Shown here: positions 20,147-30,280 of the stretch, piece after piece
Layout of the letters: each line of letters begins with the position of its first letter
How positions within the stretch are numbered: the stretch's first letter is position 1
Assembly: GCA_905221605.1 (NCBI GenBank)
Contig: CAJNDS010000646.1
Span: 15,001 to 79,000 of the forward strand
DNA: 64,000 bases
Reading direction: 5' to 3'
Origin: Symbiodinium natans
Lineage: Eukaryota; Sar; Dinophyceae; Suessiales; Symbiodiniaceae
The notes under the pieces: generated by a model
What the model saw: the letters and a program-made list of their open reading frames with translations, nothing else
Databases searched by the model: none
What the model was told of the DNA's origin: nothing
Program-made: the position numbers and the translations under genes

Positions 20147-23032
20147 TCATTCGTTCTTTAGGGCTGGCTGCTTCCCCCTACTAGGCTTCGCGCTGTTGTT
20201 GGGGGAGAGGTTTGTGATTGCTGTTTGGCGGCCTGTGGACCACGGCGTGTCAAACTTGTCAAGAAAGGCCGCCTCCAATCCCGCCCATGCTTGTCTGTCT
20301 TTGGCGATTTGTCTCCACTCTATGCCTGCCACACTTGTGACTGCTCTCTCGATGTCCAGCTGCGGGTTAAATCGTCCTGCATGTCTTTCCCCCTGCCTTT
20401 TGTTCTGCTGCTCTTTCCACCACTTCATCCCCCTCCATTCCAAGATGTCCCCCCCCACGCCTTCCCCCCTGGAAATGTGCCCCACCAATCCCCACAGGAG
20501 TGTTAGGGCATGTGTGCTCCACCTCCCCAGACCTTGCTGATGAAGTTGTGCCCGTGCCAACCTCATGGACCTGCTGTTCCAGTCCACCCAGGACTCTCCT
20601 GTTCCCCTCTTGATGTCGAGGATGTCCCGGACTTGCTGTAATTGCACCGTGTTGCAAGCAGTCAAGATTGTCTTGTGGGCTGGCCATGCTTGGCATCCCC
20701 ATAGCGCTGCTCCTCGTACGTAGGTGTTGTGGAGCATCAGTTTCGACTTCACCGGCCCATTTGCTCGCAGGATTCGTTTCCTGCTGTGAAAGGCTCTTCT
20801 GGCTCTGTTCGCCATTTCGGCCGCCAAGACTGCCGGTCCCATGTCAAAACTGACAGGTGCTCCGAGGACGTTCATGACGGCCTCTGGCCCCTGGGCAGCT
20901 ATCTTTCCTCCTCCTATCTGGAAGCATCTGGTCGTCGCGTGCGTGCAGATGATCATGGTCTTTTGGTTGATCTCCAATCCGTCCTTCTTCAATTCTTTCT
21001 CTGTCTCCCCCAGGTAGTACTGCAGGGTATCGGGTTTTTCTGCCCAGAGGTATGTGTCATCCATAAAGGATGCTCCTGGGTGTGGGACCGGCACCTTGGA
21101 TTCCTCCTTGGGCTTGTCTTTTGCAAAGACTGTGTTGAGAACTTCCCCTATAAGGGTGGCGAAGAGTTTGGGGCTGTCGGGTGACCCCTGTCTGACACCA
21201 TTACTTTGTGCCACGACCTGTTCTCCTCCATCCGTCTGGATCTCAATTTCTCTCGCCCCCAACAATGCCAACCATACCCGAGCTTCCCAGGGCCGGTTGA
21301 TGCTCTCCCCGATCCTCCTTTCGACCACTTCTGCCAAGGATTCTTGCCACACCGAGTCGAATGCCTTCTTGACATCGATTTTGGCTATCCAAAACTCGAT
21401 GCCCCAATCCCGGGCCATTCTGACCAGTCTTCTCACCAGAAACAGCAATTCTGTGGCTTGTTTCCCCCTTCTCGCCCATTGGTAGGGGAGGTTGCTGTCT
21501 AATGCCTCCCCTGCCCTCAATAGCAGCAGCTGCGATAGCCACTTCAGCATTGAGGAGCTTAGGGTGATGGGACGCGTGTCTCCCCATGTTGTGGGGGCTG
21601 TTATTTTGGGCAGCAGGATCGTCGCTCCTTTTCCTGTGTTGGCTGGTATTTCCCCCTTGTAGAAGTAGTCGTTGAGAGTCCACAGGATCACTGTCCTCCA
21701 ATCTGCTGAATCCAGCATTCTCAGAAGCGCCTCATGGCTGATGCCATCTGGCCCCGTACTCTTTCCCCGACTCCAGTTTGCTGCTGCCATCCGTAGTTCC
21801 TCCACGTCGAACGGCGTCCACACTGTATGTTTGCACTTGAGCGTCAATCTCCATCGGATTTTGTTGAGGGCCTCATCTACCTCTTCCCGGCTCTTTTTGC
21901 AGAAGATGCCCTCGAAATGTTCCTGTAGCTTTTCCCTCCAATTCGGGTCATCCAGTAGTCGGTGTTCCCATTTCACCGTTGGCCTCTGCTCCAGAGACCT
22001 GGCTGCCAGCCAGTTTCCCTGCACTGCTTGTTCCTGAAGGTCCCTCTGCCATTGTCTTCTTTCCTTTTTCTGCAAACGGTAGACGTCTTTCCATTGTTTG
22101 CGTCTTTCCCCTCCTGGTGGCTGCCGCCTGGCCTCTCTCCTCAATTGTTTGAGTTCCTGGCTTTCCTCGAAACTCATTTTTGCTTTTCCCGGAATGGTGA
22201 TATCTTTGGCTACGTTCGCTATAGCCAATTCCGGATGCCCTCCCCATGGTCGTGTCAATGCTTCTTCTACTTTATCTTCCTCTTTGAGTCTCCTGGGGCT
22301 CCATGGTGTCGGGCCTCTAGTTCTTTTTCCCCCCCAGGGGAAGGGCAGCACCACAGGTTCGTGGTCCGACATGGCGATGTCCCGCATGCTCTCCACCATT
22401 CCTCTTCCGTAGTCGACCAGCCCTTTGGTGACTATGTAGTCCAGTCTCCTTGGGGTTTGGGCGGTGTTGTAGGGGTAGAAACTGGCCTGTTGCATACTCT
22501 GCTCTGGGAGTTTCCCCCCTTGTTTGGTTATCCAATTGAGTATGATCTCTCCTCTGTTCGTCTTTGCTCTGTGTCCTCTTGCTCCCACGACGAAGGTTTC
22601 GTTGGCATCCATCCCTATCGCGAATTTTCCTCTGTGCTTTTCCATCTGCAGGCCCTCCAGTATCTGCTCCGTCTCTGCGTTGGTGGCATGGTGAGGGATG
22701 TGGATTGACACCAAGCGTAGAGAGAATCTTCCATCAGCATTTGTTAGTGTGGTGGCCACGGCGGCTTTGGCGCTAACCGTATCGGCGTACGTGCCCATGC
22801 CCTCTCGGTAGACTATGGCCACTCCTCTCCAATCCCCTTCTCCTTTTCCAACGATCATGTGCCACCCGTCTATATGGTGGTGTTGGACTCCCACGTCTGC
22901 CGTGACGTCTTGGAGGAACACGATACTGCAGTCGTACACTTCCTTGAGAATTGTACCAGCACTGTCCCGGACTGCGCGCATTACTTCTGCCACTTTTTGC
23001 GGCGTCAGCCCGCCCACATTCCAGGTGATCAT
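20147..23032 (-). CDS. LINE ORF2: APE endonuclease plus reverse transcriptase
   Basis: The ORF is 961 codons from ATG at 23032 to TGA. The N-terminal ~230 residues form an exonuclease-endonuclease-phosphatase domain, with the metal-binding Asn in TWNVGG, GVAIVYR, IGMDANET, RRLDYIV and the catalytic SDHEPV. The reverse transcriptase follows, with RPITLSSSMLKWLS, motif A (KIDVKKAFDSV), motif B (RQGSPDSPKLFA), the active site FMDDTY in place of YxDD, motif D (LEINQKTMII) and VLGAPV. This is the usual order for APE-type LINEs, which nick target DNA and prime reverse transcription from the nick. Catalytic residues appear intact, so the ORF could be functional. It is in the same frame as ORF1, separated by a single TGA at 23111 with open codons between. 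Confidence 0.88.
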   Translation of the reverse strand: MITWNVGGLTPQKVAEVMRAVRDSAGTILKEVYDCSIVFLQDVTADVGVQHHHIDGWHMIVGKGEGDWRGVAIVYREGMGTYADTVSAKAAVATTLTNADGRFSLRLVSIHIPHHATNAETEQILEGLQMEKHRGKFAIGMDANETFVVGARGHRAKTNRGEIILNWITKQGGKLPEQSMQQASFYPYNTAQTPRRLDYIVTKGLVDYGRGMVESMRDIAMSDHEPVVLPFPWGGKRTRGPTPWSPRRLKEEDKVEEALTRPWGGHPELAIANVAKDITIPGKAKMSFEESQELKQLRREARRQPPGGERRKQWKDVYRLQKKERRQWQRDLQEQAVQGNWLAARSLEQRPTVKWEHRLLDDPNWREKLQEHFEGIFCKKSREEVDEALNKIRWRLTLKCKHTVWTPFDVEELRMAAANWSRGKSTGPDGISHEALLRMLDSADWRTVILWTLNDYFYKGEIPANTGKGATILLPKITAPTTWGDTRPITLSSSMLKWLSQLLLLRAGEALDSNLPYQWARRGKQATELLFLVRRLVRMARDWGIEFWIAKIDVKKAFDSVWQESLAEVVERRIGESINRPWEARVWLALLGAREIEIQTDGGEQVVAQSNGVRQGSPDSPKLFATLIGEVLNTVFAKDKPKEESKVPVPHPGASFMDDTYLWAEKPDTLQYYLGETEKELKKDGLEINQKTMIICTHATTRCFQIGGGKIAAQGPEAVMNVLGAPVSFDMGPAVLAAEMANRARRAFHSRKRILRANGPVKSKLMLHNTYVRGAALWGCQAWPAHKTILTACNTVQLQQVRDILDIKRGTGESWVDWNSRSMRLARAQLHQQGLGRWSTHALTLLWGLVGHISRGEGVGGDILEWRGMKWWKEQQNKRQGERHAGRFNPQLDIERAVTSVAGIEWRQIAKDRQAWAGLEAAFLDKFDTPWSTGRQTAITNLSPNNSAKPSRGKQPALKNE

Positions 23033-23110
23033 CAGGGCCGTCTTGGTCTCAATGATCGGCTCTTCCCCCGGACTATTCCCCGGGGGGTGAAACTCTTCCC
23101 CGCTGTCTTG

Positions 23111-24079
23111 TCATTTGAGGGTGGCGCTCAAGGCCTCCCACCTCTCCTTCACCTGGTTCTCCGGCATTGCCAGGCTCTCTCCTATGGCTTCCAGCGAGAT
23201 CCACCCCGCCCAGTGCTCTTGGGCTCCTTGCGGCTTACGAGTGAATGCTGACGCCACTCGTCTATCCTCATACCATACCGTCCCTGATTGCCATTCCACT
23301 TCCAGGAGCGACTTGTTCCTCCCTTTTTCCAAAATGAGCCGCTTGACTTTGGCTGCAAACGCAGCTCGTTTTCTCCTTTCCGGTGACTGCGAGATGCTCA
23401 TCCAGAAGTTTTGCGCTTCTCCATTGGCTCTGGTCCCCAGCTTGACGTTGGCTTCCTTGGCTTTGGTGAGGCTTTCTCTGATTCTCGTCCTCATTTGTTC
23501 TGGTGTTTCTCCTCCTTGTGGCCCGTATGGTACTATGACATACCCCCTCCTCACTCCGGGGACGAAGGCACGCTCCATGTTGATATTGATCCTCAGCCTT
23601 CGGACCATTTCCTTTGCTTTTTCTAACGTCACAGAGGCTTGTTGGTCCTCCGGCCATCCTCCCATGATAATCGCTGGTGTCTTTTCCCCGCCTTCCGTGC
23701 TTGCTGTAGACCCTGCCGGCGAAAAACTGGCCATCTTCCCCTCCAATAGTTCGATGCGGTTTACCAGGCCTTCTTGGTCGTCACGGAGCTGCGCAATGTG
23801 CTTGCCCTGAGCATCCTGCTTGTCCGTGATCTTGTTCAGGATCTGCATCGTCCCTCCCATCTGTTTTGTCACCTCCGCTTCCACGCAGTCCACACGCTGC
23901 TTGACATGATCCATCGCTGCTTTGACCTCGGAGACCACCTGAAGTTCCCCCTTTATGGTCTGCCTGATGAGTTCGACCGTCTCTCTGGCTGACAGGCTCT
24001 CCCCAAGGTCCTCTTCCCCCGCTTTTCTTTTCCCATGGGGGGACATTTCCTCCCTCTGCCTGTGCTGTGTGGTATGCAT
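23111..24079 (-). CDS. LINE ORF1: coiled-coil RNA-binding-type protein
   Basis: From the ATG at 24079 the frame gives about 322 codons. The same frame is open upstream to a TGA at 24221 and, beyond that, to about 24411. A long heptad-rich stretch (KQRVDCVEAEVTKQMGG onward) resembles the coiled coil of L1-type ORF1 proteins. It is followed by a basic region with RRLRINI, MERAFVPGVRRGYVIVPYG and many Lys/Arg, as in RRM/CTD-like nucleic-acid-binding parts. Known ORF1 proteins trimerise and package LINE RNA. Family assignment is by layout only. The frame ends TGA at 23111 and reopens directly into ORF2. Confidence 0.7.
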   Translation of the reverse strand: MHTTQHRQREEMSPHGKRKAGEEDLGESLSARETVELIRQTIKGELQVVSEVKAAMDHVKQRVDCVEAEVTKQMGGTMQILNKITDKQDAQGKHIAQLRDDQEGLVNRIELLEGKMASFSPAGSTASTEGGEKTPAIIMGGWPEDQQASVTLEKAKEMVRRLRININMERAFVPGVRRGYVIVPYGPQGGETPEQMRTRIRESLTKAKEANVKLGTRANGEAQNFWMSISQSPERRKRAAFAAKVKRLILEKGRNKSLLEVEWQSGTVWYEDRRVASAFTRKPQGAQEHWAGWISLEAIGESLAMPENQVKERWEALSATLK

Positions 24080-24220
24080 TCTCGATGTCCTTGCCACTAT
24101 CACGCACTTCCCGTTCACAAACTCCCTGGCGGAGTAGGCGACGAGTTCCGTCGTCACAGTCTGGTACTCCCCCTGTAGGCCCGCCCGATATCTTTCACGT
24201 AGCAGGTCACACACTCCCTC

Positions 24221-24474
24221 TCACACCTCAGCGGTTGTAGGAGTCCTCCTTCGCCAGCGCCGGTCCCGTACTGCTTCGCCCTTTACTATGTCCTCGTACC
24301 GAACCCCCTTGGTGTAGGCGCGTAGTGTTTCGATCTTGACGATCAGCTTGTATGGCTTCCCCCCGGGGCACTGTTCTTGTGCAGTGGCTGCCCCTTCCCT
24401 CTCTCAACTTTTCACTCTCACCCCTCTCAGGTTGGAGCCCACTGGACGGTGGGGTGGGGCTTGAGCACTCGTGG
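24221..24474 (-). other. LINE 5' leader with a short open frame
   Basis: Between the spliced leader and ORF1, the frame of ORF1 is open for about 60 codons (24411-24224) without an ATG, containing KPYKLIVKIETLRAYTKGVR. It is then interrupted by TGA at 24221-24223. It may be an ancestral N-terminal extension of ORF1 cut off by the stop. Confidence 0.45.
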
Positions 24475-24496
24475 CTTGAGCCAAAATGGCTACGGT
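24475..24496 (-). other. complete dinoflagellate spliced leader (DinoSL)
   Basis: On the minus strand the 22 bases start ACCGTAGCCA and end TTTTGGCTCAAG, matching the published DinoSL consensus at every position, with A at the variable first base. No GT donor follows, so this is not an SL RNA gene. It is an already trans-spliced leader copied back into DNA, and it marks the 5' end of the LINE transcript. A second GTGCTCAAG lies 6 bases further into the element. Confidence 0.93.
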
Positions 24497-24500
24497 CACA

Positions 24501-24502
<2 letters not shown>

Positions 24503-24539
<37 letters not shown>
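24503..24539. repeat. (CT)n microsatellite upstream of the LINE
   Basis: A CT dinucleotide array lies 6 bases outside the spliced leader, on the upstream side of the LINE. Confidence 0.9.
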
Positions 24540-24542
<3 letters not shown>

Positions 24543-25137
24543 GACTCCCTCCTTGCTTCCTTCCTTGCTTCATTCGTTCGTGTACGCGTAGCTCCCTCTC
24601 TCTGTCTCTCCTCTTCTTCTTCTTCCTCCTCTTCTTTGTGCTTTCTTATATCATCTTCGTTCTTTCTTTCTGCGCACTTGACCCCAATGGGGAGGGGCCG
24701 CCCATCGGGCTTTCTCTCTCTCGCTCTCCACTCCCTTCTATTCTTTTCTACACAGCGAAGAGGCCCCCCCCCCGAGGGGCAGCCCCGGCCGAGCTGGCCC
24801 GAAAGAGCCGGCACCCATATCAGAGAAAGGGCCCCTCTCAGATGCCACCCTCGTGCACACTCCTGCTCACCAAATGGATCTCAAAGACCCCCTCCTCGCC
24901 ATACTCCACCTCCCACTGTCCCCCACTGTCGTGCTCCGCATGCTGGTGGTCGGTCTCCGCAGTCCGCCACCGGTGTTCCATGTCGGTCCATGCTTGGAGT
25001 AACATGTGTCTGTCAAAGGTCTCCGCGCGGACCCGTTCGGTCCGTGCTTAGGTGTGGGGGCTGGGCCCCCGGTCTAAAGAACGGGACGGTGTTCATCCGA
25101 AGTTGTGCCGCACTTGTCAGCGCAGCTGCGCTTCCAG

Positions 25138-25360
<223 letters not shown>

Positions 25361-25437
25361 TACTTTGAAGGCCCCTTGGGTTGTTGGAGACTACTCAGGA
25401 CTGAAACGCTCTCAGAGGAAGACGTGGCCCCCTCACA

Positions 25438-25440
<3 letters not shown>

Positions 25441-25480
<40 letters not shown>

Positions 25481-25602
25481 ACTCTCCCTGTCTCTATGTC
25501 CTTCTTGCTTGTTTTTGCTTTCTTTTCTTTACTTGCTGATTCATTTCTTTATTTCTTTTGCTCTTTCGTCTTTTCTCTATTTATTTCTTTATTTCTTTGC
25601 TC

Positions 25603-25634
<32 letters not shown>

Positions 25635-25680
25635 TTTTCTTTCTTTACTTCATTCATTCTTTCATTCTTCCATTCCCTCC
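25441..25680. repeat. CT/TTTC pyrimidine-rich tract
   Basis: (CT)n at 25441-25476 grades into a T-rich TTTC/TTTA tract to about 25680. On the coding strand of the flanking exons this is a purine tract in an intron. Confidence 0.85.
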
Positions 25681-28512
25681 CCTCCTGCAGGGGGTCGCCT
25701 CTCTTTGCTCTTCGTTGTGTCCGTGTCTCCGACAGCTGCTGGAATCGACCGAGACACTAGCAGGATAAACGAGCAGCACCACATGGAATACCACCAGTTC
25801 AGGGAGCCAGCCAGAACACCCATGAAGAAGACCTTATCAGTTGCCGGAATCGTGGCCTGACCCTTGTTCCTAGTCACATCAAGCTTCGGCACGGCGGCCT
25901 GAACGAGTGTGAGAGCTACCTGTCGTTTGGTATAGCTCTGTGCAGCCAAAGGGGCCATGATGCACAAAGGAGCTCGTGCTCTTAGCTGCGACATGTACTT
26001 CAGTCCGCCTCAGAATTCTGCATCTCCTTCAACTGCCAACCCCGCTTTCTGCTCTGCTAATCTGCGCGTTTTGAAGCCAAGAAGCAGAACACTTCCTGAG
26101 AAGAGCACCAGAAACACCCGCAAAAAAGAAACAGCACAAGGCGCAGGGGAAAATGCACAACCAGCCGGAAGTGCAAACAGCTGCCTTGCGGCCGAGGGGC
26201 ACCCCACTCCTCTAGGTGCCGGAGGCGAGTCTCTGATTCACAAAATGACTGAGACCACCTTGGGCGAATCACCGGTGTGCCTGGACATGTGCGGCTGAGA
26301 ACAACACACCTTCGCAACAATCGCGAGCTTCGCAAGCATCAGGGGCCCATTGGGGCCTATGTGTGCGAGGGTGAGGACCATGCAAACCGCAATCGCCCCG
26401 ATCACAGCGACGGGAGGTTTGCTTGCCACCAGTCCGAAGAGTGTCGCAGTCATGGCCAGCAGTAAAGGGAAGATGTTGCACAATGCACGATATGCCATAC
26501 ACAAAGGTACGCCTGGCAAGAAGGCAGGATTTTGCATCTTCCGGCCAGCCCCGACATATCCGAACAGTTTTGACGAATTGCAACCGAAGGGGCAGACGTC
26601 AATTGGTGTGTCCCCACTCATGACTGCTAGCTGCTCCTGGGGCACGCTGCCGGCAATTAGCGGATCCTTGCGCAAGCCCGCCCCAAAGTGTGAGCTGAGC
26701 GTCGGCTTTCCTGACCAGATGCTCGTTGATCAGAACATGGTTGCGATCTGGCAGCTCCTGTGAACATTCTAGTGTTTTCACAAGCTTGAGTGGAAGCCTG
26801 GCACCAGCAAGGAAATTCCAGCACGCCGCAAACCAGCTGCAAACACACCGTGAGACCATCGCACCCTTGTGCGGCACAGCTGTCCTCTTCTTCTTCCTCT
26901 TCACTGTCTTCATCGCTTGAATCTGAATCTGTGTCAACTTCTTCAGCCATGACCGTGCTCTCAAGCACCCTGTCTGGCAACACTGATGCAGGTGTGCCAT
27001 CACGCGTCAGGCCTGATGGGGGGCATGTGCAGAAGAGCATTCTGGGCTGTCATTTGCTAGTTTGGTTTCAGGGGGTGGGGTGTCATAGCAGGACAAGGGC
27101 AATACAGAGAGCAGTGGAGCAATGGCATCGTTTCGTCTGAGCGGCGTCCAATAGGCAAGATGCGCGTGGCAGTGCCCAGTCGAGAGACACGGACGACGTT
27201 ACTCTTCCTTCCCGCACTTTCAACTAAATCAGTGTGCTGGAGAATGTAAAACCAAACAGTTGAAATAGCTATTGGCAAACTGAGATTCCACGCAGCCCGA
27301 AATGCTTTGAACTTCATGGCAGCGTTGCCTTGACGGATTCTGGCGCAGCAGTGAAAGCTGGCATGGAACAGCTCAGAACTCAGAACAACAATTGCGGTCA
27401 CCTGGCTCAGCGTCCAAGCCATGAGGAAAAGCAACACGTGTAAACATGCAAGAACCAGGACCAAGCTGGCCAACGCATAGTGGATCCTGAGGTCAAAATG
27501 TCGTCCATGGCTGCCAATCAAACAAACCACAGCCATGTGTGAGCTCGGTCCTCCAACTCGCAAAATTCATAGCAAAAGTGACGATTGGCAAAATGTCCAG
27601 AGTTGCATAGATGGTCAATTGAAACACAACGTCCGCGCGCCTGAGAAGCAAGCCGGTGATGCTATTTCTGTAGTGTGACCCTCAACATGCAGGACACCCG
27701 TGCTGAGATCCAGCAGGGTTAGATAGGTCCAAGCAGCCTTCGCCAGTTACCCATGGGCTGAGGCCAACCGCAAACGTAGAACGTTCCGGCAGCAATTTCC
27801 GCAAAAGAGGCGAAGCACAATGCTCGTCGGTATGCTTCAAAGACGTCGTCACCTTACTCAATTGGCTGACTGAGGAACGAACCGCCAAGTACCCACTCTA
27901 CAGCGCTTCCATTCAATTTCCATTTAGTGCTGCCCGTGAACCAACGATTTGCATTATGGCATGGCGAAACTGATCTAAGCAGGATCTGCTTATTCTGCGA
28001 AAAATCATGCTGCAATCAGTGTCCCAGGCACGCCAACTGTCCACGGCCAGTAGATAACAAAATCGCAACATCTCACTACTCAGATTTACGAGCAACCAAC
28101 TTTTAATGAAGGTGGCCAGAAAGTGTAACTGGAACTCCACAATGTCGCCGCTTTCTCTGTATCTTTCGTACCAATCCACATGCCAGAACAGTATGACCAC
28201 CAGCACAGAGCATGCAATTGCACACGCCGCAATCAGTAGCAAGTACGAATGCCACAGGGCGAATATCCGCCTTGTTGCACTCCATTGCTCACGTTTTCGA
28301 CGTAGCAAAGCCTCAGTCTTCGTACTGAACTTTCTCGATGTCCGCCTTTGACCGCTCCTCAATCTGACAGGCTCTTCAGCAAAAACGACGTGGTTCTCGT
28401 CAGACTCGCTGACATCGTCAATCTCCGACATGTACCATTTACTTAGTTTACTTTCTGTGCTGTCGCCCCTCACGGGGACGATGACTAACGGACTTGCTCT
28501 ATCTGCGCACAC
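25670..28512 (-). CDS. multi-span membrane protein exons
   Basis: Minus-strand exons appear at about 28504-27947 (basic N-terminal part, then YLLLIAACAIACSVLVVILF), 27669-27560 (IYATLDILPIVTFAMNFASW), about 27510-27190 (LASLVLVLACLHVLLFLMAW and LSLPIAISTVWFYIL), 26980-26850 (acidic linker EEVDTDSDSSDEDSEEEEEE), 26836-26716 and 26666-26310 (FPLLLAMTATLFGLVA, AVIGAIAVCMVLTLAHIG). Further exons are at about 26200-26010 and 25960-25770. Some introns look very short; one of 49 bases (26715-26667, GT-AG) restores the frame. With at least eight hydrophobic segments the product is a polytopic membrane protein. The next minus-strand exons, after the LINE, are the membrane spans of the lipase gene, so this could be its N-terminal half. 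No named family is recognised from these exons alone. Confidence 0.5.
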
Positions 28513-28669
28513 AAGGTAGCGCTGTCATGACGCACATGCAGTACATTTCGTGCAGCACTTGAGTGTTCGATTATCAGGTCAAGCTTTCGTGTGGCTTGGG
28601 CCAACAGCCCACACAAAAAGGCCTGCACATCTTTGTGAAACAAAGTGAACGGGTTTATATGAGCCAAGT

Positions 28670-28980
28670 TCCCCCCCCCCCCCCCCCCCCGGTTCATGGT
28701 CTGTGGTTCATGGGTCCAGAGTTTAGGGTTAGGCTAGGCTGTAAAGTTCAGGAGTTTCACTCTGACCCCCTTGGTCCATTGGGTTTAGAGTTTAGCGTTC
28801 AAGGTTTGGGGAAATGGTAGGTTTATGGTTTCCCCCTTCCCCCTGTGGTTCGTGCTGGGTTTACGGGTCAGGGTTAAAGCGGTTATATAAGGTTTCGGGT
28901 TTACCCTTCTCCCCCCTGTGGTTCATTGGTGGGGTTCGGGTTTGGGGTTTAGGTTGAGGGCGGGTTTCTCTTTCCCCCTT
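28670..28980. repeat. poly-C tract and degenerate TTTAGGG-like sequence
   Basis: A 20-base C tract is followed by about 290 bases of G/T-rich plus strand with scattered GTTTAGGGTTAGG, GGGTTTAGAGTTTAG, CAGGGTTAAAG and GGGGTTTAGG. Dinoflagellate telomeres are of TTTAGGG type, so this may be a decayed interstitial telomere-like tract. It also contains TTTCCCCC elements. Confidence 0.5.
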
Positions 28981-29280
28981 CGATCAGGGAGCAAAGCCCG
29001 TCAAAGCCCATCAGAGCCGGTCAACGCCGAGAAACGCCCAATCTCGCCGCTCGCCACAACCCCACCAGCGCGCAACGAGCACAGCCAGAGAATCGACCGA
29101 CAATGCAGCCCGCCAAATCGCTTTGGCACGAGTTGTCGCAAACCGTCGAATCCGCACTTTTGCACGCCAACGAGTCAAGCCGAAGTCTTTGGGAGGGGTC
29201 TGCGAAACAAAAGGCCTACATTCCCTCAAGCTAAATTCGTCAAGACATGTCACTTGAACTGAAACAGGCTGTTTCCTTCA
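28981..29280. other. region without recognised genes
   Basis: The sequence is of mixed composition between two low-complexity tracts. No frame with protein-like content or splice logic was found on either strand. Confidence 0.5.
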
Positions 29281-29286
29281 TCTTAG

Positions 29287-29862
29287 GTGTGGGGGTGGGG
29301 GGGTGTGGGGGTGTGGGGGTGTGGGGGTGTGGGGGTGTGGGGGTGTGGGGGTGTGGGGGTGTGGGGGTGTGGGGGTGTGGGGGTGTGGGGGTGTGGGAGT
29401 GTGGGAGTGTGGGAGTGTGGGAGTGTGGGGGTCTGTGTCTGTGTCTGTGTGTGTGTCTGTGTCTGTGTCTGTGTCTGTGTCTGTGTCTGTGTCGGTGTCG
29501 GTGTCTGTGTCTGTGTCTGTGTCTGTGTCTGTGTCTGTGTCTGTGTCTGTGTGCGTGCGTGTGTGTGTGTGTGTGTGTGTCTCTCTCTCTCTCTCTCTCA
29601 CAGGCAAGGCAGCTCCAAGCTCCGTCTCGCAGAGACGCCTTCTGCGTCTGTGTCTGCGTCTGTGTCTGCGTGCGTGTCTGCGTGCGTGTCTGCGTGTGTG
29701 TCTGCGTGTGTGTCTGCGTGTGTGTCTGCGTGTGTGTGTGTCTGCGTGTGTGTCTGCGTGTGTGTGTCTGCGTGTGTGTCTGCGTGTGTCTCTGTGTGTG
29801 TCTGTGTGTGTGTCTGTGTGTGTCTGTGTGTGTCTCTGTGTGTGTCTGTGTGTTGGTACATG
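29287..29862. repeat. layered GTGGGG / GTGTCT / GTGTCTGC microsatellite
   Basis: (GTGGGG)n at 29287-29400 passes into GTGGGA, then (GTGTCT)n to about 29560, (GT)n and (CT)n. A 60-base unique island (about 29600-29645) follows, and then GTGTCTGC variants to 29862. Cys/Val and Thr/His translations are artefacts. Confidence 0.95.
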
Positions 29863-30116
29863 GGGTCCACACGTTTCTGTCATGCAACTCATCAACAGCC
29901 GGGGGCTCGACCCTCGACACCTTTGTTGCATATCTGGGGCTTGTGCTTGAGGAAGTTGATGTCCAGCTTAGAATTTAGCCTCTGCCATGGGCCTGAGCTA
30001 AAAAAAGGTTCTCGAGGGCCGACTGCTACTTGTGAGCCCCACCCGGCTCCTGCTTCTGAGGGCGGCGCGGGAACAACAGACAAAGTGTGCAAACACTAGA
30101 ACAGGATGTTCGGGAC

Positions 30117-30280
30117 AGAGATTTTTGCAACGGCACTAAACGCCCGAAGGAGAGCAAGATGCTTTCGCGGCCGTGTTCGGTAGACCAGTTAGGAAAATTC
30201 AAGCAACGCAATGCTGGTCGAAACGCACGCAATCCTTTGCGCCTCGACATGCTGGCTCCAAAATAACCATTGTACGACAG
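30117..30280. repeat. dispersed repeat, copy 1
   Basis: This segment of about 164 bases is repeated in direct orientation at 31301-31463 with roughly 90 percent identity. It starts AGAGATTT and ends CATTGTACGACA. Read on the minus strand, both copies keep an open frame (SYNGYFGASMSRRKGLRAFR). It could be a fragment of a larger repeat. Confidence 0.85.

Larger units (their letters stand above)
14216..24496 (-). mobile_element. DinoSL-headed APE-type LINE region, about 10 kb
   Basis: On the minus strand the region begins with a full 22-base DinoSL (24496-24475). It continues through a coiled-coil ORF1, an endonuclease/reverse transcriptase ORF2 and a further run of same-strand ORFs to about 14802, and reaches GAA-repeat tails at 14384-14368 and 14249-14216. 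It shows no host-like introns, and its composition differs from the flanks (frequent TTCCCC on the plus strand). Known LINEs integrate by target-primed reverse transcription and end in A-rich or microsatellite tails, which fits the GAA repeats. Whether the 14.8-20.1 kb ORFs belong to the same element, to a second element or to a host gene is unresolved. The 3' border is inferred. Confidence 0.6.

Noticed and set aside
27690-27860. Open frame with LLPERSTFAVGLSPWVTGE as an exon
   Set aside because: It is weakly protein-like, but no acceptor/donor pair fits its phase with the flanking exons; intron is equally likely.
29240-30099. Cys/Val and Thr/His-rich frames on both strands
   Set aside because: They are artefacts of the GTGGGG/GTGTCT repeat.
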